Source: Chara braunii (Eukaryota > Streptophyta > Charophyceae > Charales > Characeae). Taken from it: a stretch of 35,256 nucleotides of DNA. Below, piece after piece: positions 1 to 8,166 of the stretch. Made by a program: the position numbers and the translations under genes. The stretch spans positions 5,764 to 41,019 of the forward strand of contig BFEA01000039.1 in NCBI GenBank assembly GCA_003427395.1. Reading direction: 5' to 3'. The notes beneath the pieces are model-generated. The model saw only the letters and a list, made by a program, of their open reading frames with translations. It ran no database searches and was not told where the DNA came from. Within the stretch, counting starts at the first letter, position 1. Each line of letters opens with the position of its first letter.

Positions 1-47
<47 letters not shown>
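1..47. repeat. (AG)n microsatellite at window edge
   Basis: Uninterrupted AG dinucleotide run at the very start of the window, followed by a short G run. It is probably cut by the window edge, so its true length is unknown. Confidence 0.95.
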
Positions 48-50
<3 letters not shown>

Positions 51-702
51 GGGGGGCACGCGCTACTTCGTTTCTTCTTTGCCTTTTGCCTTCCAGGAAA
101 TGTTGCAAGATGAACGGCCAGCATTATGGCTACCATGTCAGTGCTACTCCCGACAAGTCCCCCAAGAGAAGAGCAACTGCCAAGCAAAACCTGCTTAACA
201 TCAGTGGCACTCCTGTAGTTGGAGGTGACTTGCAACAACTTCCCCGGGCCAATCATCAATGACATCATCAGAGCCCACCAAACTGAGACGCACCCACACG
301 CGCATGCACTTGCACACATAGCGTCAAAACTCAACAAGTAAGCACGGGGCATACATGCAAGATCGCTTGATCACAAACATATTCAGAGAACACAGCAAGC
401 AAAGTCTGAATCGGAATCTTTAGCAAAAACATCAACGGGACAACGGACAGGATTTTCTCAGAAACGTTCAGAGTTCTTGCACAGCACAAAAATAAAACGA
501 TGCTGCAAAGGTAATGGCTTCCCAAACAAAAGACTCACATATGAAGTAAGAAAAACGCTTCGGTGGTATTCCCTCCTATTTTCTTGCACGCGGATTTCAG
601 TCTGCTCTCAGGCTCTTCTTTTTCTTATTGTGAACGAAGCGGCATATGATAGGGCGGTTCATTATTCTTTTCATTTCTTTTGTGCACTTTCCTTTTCTGT
701 TT
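48..702. other. Non-coding stretch, no gene recognised
   Basis: Short open frames here have no recognisable domain and no neighbouring exon signals. The right part (about 570-700) is T-rich and leads into the Helitron-like terminus at 703-732, so some of it may be the body of a non-autonomous Helitron. I could not find a convincing 5' TC terminus. Confidence 0.4.
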
Positions 703-732
703 TTGCGGGCGAAGCCGCAACGGGTCATCTAG
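703..732 (+). mobile_element. Helitron-like 3' terminus
   Basis: A perfect 6-bp-stem hairpin (TTGCGG, loop GCGAAG, CCGCAA; 703-720) is followed 8 bases later by CTAG (729-732) and then a T (733). A short hairpin about 10 nt before a terminal CTRR, inserted next to T, is the classical 3' end of plant Helitrons. No Rep/helicase coding sequence is present, so this would be a non-autonomous element. The 5' end was not located, and chance occurrence cannot be excluded. Confidence 0.45.
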
Positions 733-2009
733 TCTCCCCTTGATTATTTCTCATTCCAATATCTTTCATTCCAGTTGGATACATTACTGTTTTTCAGGTG
801 GTACTGTTTAGTAACTGATGACAGAGTTAGAGGGGGAGTAAATCCTTCCGGAAGGGAACCAATCAAGATGTCTTCTCAAGGATCACTCGGCCATAACAGA
901 GAGAGGTGCTGAGTGGCTTTAAACTTGTAAGGGATGCGGAGGACAGTTTCCGGCAATTCAATAAAGAACATTAGAGAAAAGAAAGCCAGCCTAACTTATC
1001 GGGGGAAACTGTCAGCTTATCCACTGACAAGCCAAGCATGACCGTACATACATACACATAAATCAGAAGTGAACACACATAGATATGGGACCAGTAGTTC
1101 CTGGGCCATCTGAAGGACATAAAGGAGATCTTGCTTCTTCTCAGGTTTTCGTGGATGTGTGATTTCATCAGAGTCCAGACAAAGAAGCACGTACATTACC
1201 CATGAGTCATGACTCAGTGTACACAAGCTCAATTCACACGGAGATTGGGAGCACATGAGACTATCTTTCAGGTGAAATCACAGTTCCTCTCTATTGGAAA
1301 CACAGTCTTCACTTAATCCTTCAGAGAGAGTGGGAAACATGTCAGGTGGGCCCAGTCTTTTAAATAGGACATTAAACCACCAGTACCTCACCAGACAAAT
1401 TGTCTCGGCCTCTGGTATGCCAAAAGGGCCTCGTCAGGTTCAGTGCAGCCATAATCATGCCTTGTTTTCGAAATTGGAGAGGGGAGGGGGAAGAGGGGGC
1501 AGGGAGGGTATCATCCACGACTGTTTTTTCATGACCCAAAGAGAGCAGGGAACAGAAAATATGGAAACAAAAGAGGTATCGGCAAGATGGGCATCGTTTC
1601 CTCCAGCCTGGCACTTGCTGGGGAGACCGTCCGGCGCCCTTCCGCTGGTCGTTGGGTGTTTGTCGGCCAATGCATGCTTGGGGAGGAGAAACACTTCCAT
1701 ATGCGCTGTCTCAGCTGTGGACTTGGTTGCAGTCCACACTGCTTGAGCACCGCCACCACAGACCAACGACCATATCCAAACCTTTCCATTACTAGGAATG
1801 ACGTACCAAGCCTCCCTTTGGGGGAGAGAGCCCGACAGAGAGAGAGGGAGGGGGAGAGAGAGAGGAGTAGGAGATGCCGAAGAGGTTGGTAAGGTACTGG
1901 CAGAGGAGTGTGATGACGGCAACGGTAAGAGACAACAACAATGATGGCAGCAGACGACAACAAGGACATAAGAGCAATGGCATCTATGATGGACGATGAT
2001 CATGGCAGC
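733..2009. other. Intergenic, no gene recognised
   Basis: Several open frames overlap here on both strands (for example 1294-1746 + and 1017-1256 -), but none shows a convincing domain. Position 1480-1510 and 1835-1870 are purine-rich, and long frames in such biased sequence are expected by chance. Confidence 0.4.
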
Positions 2010-2640
2010 TGTCTTGTTTTTTCTTTTCATTATGTTGCATGGCACAAGGCATTCACGAAGAAGGACAGGGAAGAGTACAAAGGCGAGGGAGGGCAAGAAG
2101 GAGTGCAAAGACAAGGGAAGACTACAAGGAGTGTGAAGACGAGGGAGGGGGACGAGGACGGCAATGATGGTAAAGACGAAAACGAAGATGAAGGGGAGGA
2201 GCAGGAGGACTGAAGAGTTCTTTTTTGTTTTCATATCCTTTCGTGTACACAATACATGGCGTCACCTGATACACGTGAAGGAGGAGGATGACTAAGGCGA
2301 GGGAGGAGGACAACAACAACAATAGCGAAATCTCTTTCTTTTTTGCACGTTTTGTACTCAACAAATTACATGGTGCCACACAGTGCCTAGAAAGGAGGAT
2401 GGGGAGGCGGAGGACTAGGAAGAGGACAAGCCAACAGGGGAACCCGGCGGCGGAGGAGGAGGAATTCAAAGAGTCCGTTTTTTTTTTTTTGGCGTACATT
2501 ACCTGGTGCGGGGACGAGGAGGAAGACAGAGAATCTTTTTTTTTCTTTTCGAGTAAATTACCTAGTGCCAAATGGTGCCCCAAAGGAGGAGGACTCGACA
2601 GTGTGGGAAGGGAGGAGGAGGAGGATGAAGATGACCTCGG
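2010..2640. repeat. Degenerate tandem repeat (poly-T / TTACCTGGTGC / GGA-rich)
   Basis: At least five diverged units begin near 2016, 2216, 2330, 2478 and 2533. Each has a T-rich block, then a core resembling 'gtacattacctggtgc', then a GGA/GA-rich purine block. Unit length varies from about 55 to 200 bp because the purine blocks expand and contract. Apparent long open frames on both strands come from the purine/pyrimidine bias and are not treated as genes. Confidence 0.65.
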
Positions 2641-2663
2641 TGGACGAATTCTCGTCTCTCCCA

Positions 2664-2722
2664 CACAACACACACACACAGACACGCAAAATACAGAGAC
2701 ACGCTCACACACACACAGTCAT
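2664..2722. repeat. Imperfect CA-rich microsatellite
   Basis: Runs of CACACACA interrupted by GACACGC and AATACAGAG. Simple-sequence DNA without coding features. Confidence 0.7.
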
Positions 2723-2841
2723 GCACATCCTCTTGCATGTCGTCTCCCACCTCCCGAGTTGTGCACAGGTCGACAGACACCAATGCTCTGACAGTCACAC
2801 TGGTTGTTCGGCACCGCCTCCAAGTTCAATCCATGGTCGGA

Positions 2842-3028
2842 GGTCCCAAGGCCGCATCTTGGGACTCCCAGAGGTAAACAAGCACTCGCCGGAACCCAAA
2901 ATTTGGCTAAGGGTGGGAAAGATGAGCCCGTTTAGCTGCAAGCTCCATTCTGCCAAAGAATTCGAGTGTGCTGAATGTGCCAGAGGCCTTTGTACTGGTG
3001 AAAGATCTATTTACTCTGCCCAAACTCT
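2842..3028. repeat. 187-bp tandem repeat, unit 1 (intact)
   Basis: The unit opens with an inverted repeat (GTCCCAAGG, 5-base spacer, near-perfect complement) and contains the block 'aaaatttggctaagggtg'. A second unit starts at 3029 with the same palindrome, perfect in that copy. The rest of the second unit reappears at 13705 on the far side of LINE element 1, so this unit serves as an internal template for the empty site. Confidence 0.75.
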
Positions 3029-3101
3029 GGTCCCAAGGGCGCACCTTGGGACTCCCAGAGGAAAACAAACACTCTCAAAAAGATAAAATTTGGCTAAGGG
3101 T
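3029..3101. repeat. 187-bp tandem repeat, unit 2, 5' part
   Basis: Matches the first part of the unit at 2842, from the palindrome through 'aaaatttggctaagggt'. It stops exactly where LINE element 1 begins. The remainder of this unit is at 13705-13825. Confidence 0.75.
3092..3101. repeat. Left target-site duplication of LINE element 1
   Basis: GGCTAAGGGT at 3092-3101 is repeated at 13705-13714 immediately after the poly(A) tail. The neighbouring intact unit carries this sequence once, as expected of an empty site. Confidence 0.75.
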
Positions 3102-4038
3102 GACTTCTGACAATTCAAGATACTATCTTTGGAAAGCAGGAACGGGCTCGCCAAGCGCCGAAGGTTAGCGCTAACGCCGACCAGCGCTCGGAAACTCACA
3201 GCGGTCCTACCGCGGCGCGTCGCGCCGGGCAGGAAACCCACGCGGAAAGCCAAACAACTCACGGAATTTTCGCACGCACCTGGTCGTGAATCAAGGGAAG
3301 GTCAGCCACGCCCTCGTGCATGGCAGAAAGCAGCCATATCCGGTAGAGTCAACTTCCTTCCACCATCATGGCTGCCATCATTGCCTCTACCTCAAGCTTC
3401 CACCCCGGACAAGACTCAGCGACCAACGAAGTAACGCAAGAGGAAACACGCGAAGGGACACACAATTGGGCGAGGGAGGTCAAAAGAGACGAAGGTGAAA
3501 AAGGAGACGAGAGGGAGGAAGAGACAAGAGAGAATAAAGAGCCAGAAAAAGGGAGGAGGGAAGACAACCCAAAAATAACAAGGTGGCTATTACAGGAAAG
3601 AGAAGAGGGCAACCACCGCGGACAGTTTGTTTCAGCTTCTGTATCGGAAGAGACAGAAGATCCCAGCAATCATTAAGTCCCCAAGAGCATCCAGACAAAG
3701 AAGACGACAAAGAGAGGAGCAGAGACGAGACAAAAGGAGGCGGTCAGATCTCACCACATTCCCAACAAGTGGAACGAAGGCAATACAACCACGGTACTGC
3801 AGTGACATACGCTCCGAAACTGGTCAGGAGGTGCAACCAGGTTCAGGTATCTAACCTCGTCCAAATTCCACTAATTTCCTTTTCACGATACCGACAGGAT
3901 TTCTCCCCTATTATAGCCCCAGTTCTGTACCTCTCAAATCTTGTTCGTAGACCAACTCAACTCCCGCACCATCCTAATTTCGAACCCCCAACTAACCCCA
4001 CGACTCAACTCAGTCCCCCCTCAAACCTGCCCACATTC

Positions 4039-4492
4039 TGACCCGGTCTCACCCTAACACCGAACCATTATTATCCCACCCCCTTCCTGAACAGCCTACC
4101 CCCCTCCAATCCCGTTCCCTTCACTCACCCGGAACCCACTTCATTATCACGCCAGAACTCCCTCGAATCTAGCCCATCTCCGATCCCCCTCGTCTCCATT
4201 CACTACCACTCTGCCACGACCCCTGCGATCCCGGTACGATCCCCGTACCATCCACATCTCACTCGGTCCACCACTCCATCATCCGCTCCGGCTTTTCCCC
4301 CCACCCGCCTCGATCCCCCAACACTCCATTCTCGNGACATCAAAAGTCCAACCAGATCCCGACTCCACTCATGTCCGGCCCAGCCCTCATCAGACCCCGT
4401 TTTTAGTCCCACGCCCCCTCAAGACCCAGCCCCGATCCCATCCCAGGCCCGATCCGTCCAGAGCCGGATCTGCCACACATCCCGGCGCAATC
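4039..4492 (+). repeat. 5'-leader monomer A (454 bp)
   Basis: Begins TGACCCGGTCT and ends CCCGGCGCAATC. Repeated in direct orientation at 4493-4946 with few differences. Rich in GATCCC and CCCCGTACC motifs. Confidence 0.85.
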
Positions 4493-4946
4493 TGACCCGG
4501 TCTTACCGCAACACCGAACCATTATTATCCCACCCCCTTCCTCAACAGCCTACCCCCCTCCAATCCCGTTCCCTTCACACACCCGGAACCCACTCCATTA
4601 TCACGCCAAAACTGCCTTGAATCTAGCCCATCTCCGATCCCCCCCGTCTCCATTCAATACAACTCTACCACGACCCCTGCGATCCCGGTACGATCCCCGT
4701 ACCACCCACATCTCACTCCGTCTACCACTCCATCATCTGCTCCGGCTTTTCCCCCCACCCGCCTCGTTTCCCGAACACCCCATCCTCGCGACATCAAAAG
4801 TCCATCCAGACCCCGACTCCACTCACGTCTGGCCCAGCCCTCATCAGACCCCGTCTTTAGTCCCACGCCCCCACAAGACCCAGCCCCGATCCCATCCCAG
4901 GACTGATCCGTCCAGAGCCGGATCCGCCACGCATCCCGGCGCAATC
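4493..4946 (+). repeat. 5'-leader monomer B (454 bp)
   Basis: Direct tandem copy of 4039-4492 with the same start and end and identical length, differing at scattered bases. The N at 4335 in monomer A corresponds to C here. Confidence 0.85.
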
Positions 4947-5662
4947 CACATCACATCCATACCCCGATCCACTCCCACCTCAACACTGACTCCGAGGCCG
5001 TTCCACGGCTCTCCCCGCAGGCGCCCATTTCTCGAAATACACCCTATCCACGATCGAAACACCCCCCCTTTCCGCTGACCAACTATCAAACCGACCCCCG
5101 AATACCATTCTACTAAACTCCACACTGTACCAATTCACGCAACGCCTTCGCCCCACCCCCAACACCCTCTTTACACCCTACTCTACTCCCACCCCGGCCG
5201 ATCCTACTTTACACGCTTATTCGCTCCCACTTAAAACCCAACCTCCATTTAACCCGTCTCCACTTGACACGCAACCCTTTTCCTCTCCGCTCTACCCACA
5301 CCACTACCCCACTCCCAACCCCCCTGAAACCAAACTCCTACCCTTGTACCCCCCCTCGTCATAAGTCCCCTTCAACCCATCCCCATTCGTCTTCACCAAA
5401 TCGCTATCTAGCATTCACCCGAGACCAGNTAATCACCCAACCCCAACNACACCTCACCCGAAAATCACCCCATATCTAACCACCTCCCCTTAACCCACTG
5501 CACAGTCACATCTCNGTCAAAAAGACAAACTGAACCCGTACACGTACACAACCCAAATAGGACCTGGACCACTCACCCACCCATCGAATTCCTTCTCAGA
5601 ATAAGACAGCTCACACCTCGACCACATCAGCGGNCTTTGTGACCTCTTAATCAGTCCTAACG

Positions 5663-7687
5663 ATGGAGGGAATGGGAATGGAGACACAGAACTGGCTGGC
5701 NGAACAGACAAGAACACCATTGATCAAAACCACCAAATGCATTGATCACGGGGGGAACAACAAAGAGGAAGTGGTAATTTATGAATGCCCAAAGGAACTG
5801 ACGTCGAAACAAGAAGAGCTACATCAAAAGCATGCCGTCCTTTTCACGTTTTCCAAAAAAAGCCAAGAACTGGACAGGCAGGCCAAATTGAGATGGATCT
5901 GGGAAAAGCTGAAAAGCTTAGAACCAATCCAGGGACAGGAACCGAAAGTCTCTTTTCACCCCAGATCAAGGAATGTAATCATGGTCATGTGCATAGAGGA
6001 AACACTTGCGTCCTTTCTGAGAAATAAGTGCTTCACCTGCAATTCGTCAGTTGTCACAGTCCATCCGTGGAAAAAAGCAATGAACTTCCAACAAACTCCA
6101 TTCAGATACAGACAAGAACTCCTCAAAAAGCACTTTTGGATCCAATTTGACAGCGTGCCAGAGGGAATGCACGGCAGCATAAAGGAGAGAGTGAAAATGG
6201 AATTCGGGCGTTTCAAGGAGCCACACTGGATAGTCTCCACACCGGATTTCCTCACTCCACAACACAACCAAATGACGGTGGTACTGGAAACAAGGGACAG
6301 TAACCCACCGTACGTACCTGAGGAATGTTTTTTTTCACAAGACAATAAGGTCATCAGAATAACGGTTTCCAGCAAAACCAACCCCCTTTGCTTCAAGTGC
6401 AAACAAAGGGGACATCTGGGTACGGATGCGAACTGCCCGAAAACGAAGGATGCCGCCAAACCGAAAACACTCAAAACTGCAAATCTGCAGGAAGTGGCAA
6501 ACAACAAGGGGTATTGGTACATCCCAGAGGCACAGCACGCAGGATGGGTGTTCAATGACAACCTTGACACCCCAGACTGGGTCTGGACTATTCAAGGAGA
6601 ACCAACACCCAGACCGGACGTCTACCCCCCCTTCGACAGCAGATGGCAAACGCTCAAGACAGGAAGAAAGCCACTCAAAAGTTTCACCAAGGATCCAGTG
6701 ATAAACGTTGACACTCTGAAACAAGAGATCTGGGAAAGAGATGTCTGTCTGGACTTACAAGCAGTACAGGAGACCACGGAGAGGCAATGGGTGGAAACAG
6801 TCAAGAGGTATCAGGAAGAAGAAAGAACAAAGGAGGATGGCCAAATGACAAAGACTTGCACCAGGAGATGGCGGAGAGGAAAAGATAAGTCAAACCAGGG
6901 AAAGGAAATGGAAACAGAAGGTGCAGATGAATCCATGGAGGAAGGAAAGGCAAGTTCAGCTTCAGGAGAGAAAGAAGGGCAACAAAATCCGGCGGTGGGG
7001 GTAAAAAGGAAACACAGCGATGACCAAACAGACAGGGAAGAGGCGGATGAGGACCAGGGGCAAGGTGAAGATGAGGGATATCCTTGGTCAGGACAGCAGG
7101 AAAAGGAACTGCGGGATNATATTCGAATCTGCNAAAAGGAAAGGGAAGANAANTTTGAATTACAACTAATCCTGCACAGGGAAGAGCAGAAAAACAAACA
7201 GAAAACAGAAGCCCCAAACCAGTCCCTGCACATCCCGCTGTCAGAAAACCCATTCGCCCCACTGGAAAGGGAGGAAGAACTGGCCACATTCCTTGCCGAA
7301 AAGTACTGCGAATCCAAAGAAAACCAGGAAATGGAGTTGGATGAGGATAGCTCTGAAAAAGAGAGGGAGAAAAAGCAAAACAAGGGAATGAAATCGCAAA
7401 AGTACAGACCAACTCAATGCCTGGAGGATCAGATCAAAAGGAAAGAGCAAGAAGAGCCAGGCAAAGGGTTACCAACAGTCGCCCAACTTGGCATCCAGGC
7501 TCAAGCGCTGCATGCACAGAACCTGCGCCTTTCAGACTTGAACAGGGAGATCTCCCTCCGCACAGTTACGGTACAAGACCTGCACCACAAAGAACTCGAC
7601 GCCCTTTGGGACAGAGCCAGAAAAGAAGCAAACACATTATTACCGTCCCGCGCAATAATTCCCATCCAAAGAGACTTGCTCACCTAG
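5663..7687 (+). CDS. LINE element 1 ORF1 protein (nucleic-acid-binding), up to in-frame TAG
   Basis: ORF1 of plant L1-type LINEs encodes an RNA-binding protein that packages the element's transcript. The start at 5663 is the first ATG after an in-frame TAA at 5648. Residues about 100-235 resemble the N-terminal DUF4283-like region of plant LINE ORF1 ('FWIQFDSVPEGM'). A zinc knuckle follows: Cys243, Cys246, His251, Cys258, spacing CX2CX4HX6C, longer than the canonical CX2CX4HX4C. Residues about 380-500 form a charged, Glu/Lys-rich linker, and about 500-620 are rich in charged helix. Homologous ORF1 copies at 27828-30582 (minus) and 33355-35217 align along the whole length. The TAG at 7685-7687 interrupts the frame inside a conserved C-terminal module that continues in the same frame to 8104. 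Five N bases occur in the frame. Confidence 0.85.
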   Translation: MEGMGMETQNWLXEQTRTPLIKTTKCIDHGGNNKEEVVIYECPKELTSKQEELHQKHAVLFTFSKKSQELDRQAKLRWIWEKLKSLEPIQGQEPKVSFHPRSRNVIMVMCIEETLASFLRNKCFTCNSSVVTVHPWKKAMNFQQTPFRYRQELLKKHFWIQFDSVPEGMHGSIKERVKMEFGRFKEPHWIVSTPDFLTPQHNQMTVVLETRDSNPPYVPEECFFSQDNKVIRITVSSKTNPLCFKCKQRGHLGTDANCPKTKDAAKPKTLKTANLQEVANNKGYWYIPEAQHAGWVFNDNLDTPDWVWTIQGEPTPRPDVYPPFDSRWQTLKTGRKPLKSFTKDPVINVDTLKQEIWERDVCLDLQAVQETTERQWVETVKRYQEEERTKEDGQMTKTCTRRWRRGKDKSNQGKEMETEGADESMEEGKASSASGEKEGQQNPAVGVKRKHSDDQTDREEADEDQGQGEDEGYPWSGQQEKELRDXIRICXKEREXXFELQLILHREEQKNKQKTEAPNQSLHIPLSENPFAPLEREEELATFLAEKYCESKENQEMELDEDSSEKEREKKQNKGMKSQKYRPTQCLEDQIKRKEQEEPGKGLPTVAQLGIQAQALHAQNLRLSDLNREISLRTVTVQDLHHKELDALWDRARKEANTLLPSRAIIPIQRDLLT

Positions 7688-8104
7688 GAATGGAACATAG
7701 CTGTCCATGAAGACCTTTCGGTACCCAGATGGCAGCTGGGCCAAAAGACAGAGACCTTACTTCAAAAAATCAGCAAAGGGAGGAGGCCGAACTTCATGGG
7801 GCTGGCGGGTCCGTCGCACAAGGAAGGGGAGACTGGACAGATGATAACCCCAGAGACAGAAGAAGGCCAGAACCAATCACATTATGATGCACGTCCTCTG
7901 CTGGTGTGCTTTGACCAGAAAACTGAAATATCGGAAGGCCTGAAATGGAAGCCGTGGTGGTGGATGACAGCACTACCCATCACAGCGATAGGAAATGAAG
8001 CAACCATGATACAGAATGTAACAGCCTTGGCAACCTTACTGGAATCTCTCACAAGAGGAGGACGAGATCCCTTCGCGCCTGATGCAGATGGAGGAAGAGA
8101 TTGA
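7688..8104 (+). pseudogene. LINE element 1 ORF1, in-frame C-terminal continuation after TAG
   Basis: The frame of ORF1 continues after the TAG at 7685-7687 to a TGA at 8102-8104. The segment aligns with the C-termini of the two other ORF1 copies in the window. The TAG is followed by 'EWNIAVHEDLSV', matching 'GEWQIATDVSF' in element 2 and 'GEWQVATNVSF' in copy 4. Further on, 'LKWKPWWWMTALP' matches 'MRWRPWRTVTEVL' and 'LVWRAWNTMTALP'. Neither other copy has a stop at this point, so the TAG looks like a private mutation or polymorphism. Native ORF1 would then be about 813 residues. ORF2 starts 62 bases downstream. Confidence 0.75.
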
Positions 8105-8166
8105 GAATAGCACCAGCTCCTAGACATAAGAAGCAAAAACAATGAGAGAATAAGTACCGATCAAGC

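Larger units (their letters stand above)
3102..5662 (+). promoter_or_regulatory. LINE element 1 5' leader (likely internal promoter region)
   Basis: Composition is layered. A GC-rich start (about 3155-3245) includes the palindrome GTTAGCGCTAAC. A purine-rich stretch follows (about 3420-3740), then a strongly pyrimidine-rich stretch (about 3960-5500) with two 454-bp tandem monomers. LINEs carry their promoter inside the 5' leader, so this is the likely control region; no specific transcription-factor site is identified. The leader of element 2 shows the same order of composition. Open frames in it are short and biased, and I do not call them genes. Confidence 0.6.

Noticed and set aside
1017-1256. 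Minus-strand frame containing 'SDEITHPRKPEKKQDLL'
   Set aside because: Looks locally protein-like but is short, isolated and without recognisable family or splice context.
1587-1892. Frame with 'HFHMRCLSCGLGC', reminiscent of half a LIM zinc-finger
   Set aside because: Only one half of the metal-binding pattern is present, there are no paired CxxC upstream and no supporting exon signals.
1455-2252. 265-residue minus-strand open frame
   Set aside because: Leu/Ser/Pro-rich composition comes from purine-rich DNA on the opposite strand. It overlaps the degenerate tandem repeat and has no domain.
4617-5078. 153-residue open frame in the LINE leader
   Set aside because: Pro/His/Arg/Thr-rich translation of a pyrimidine-rich tandem monomer. 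The frame is not preserved as an ORF in monomer A or in element 2.
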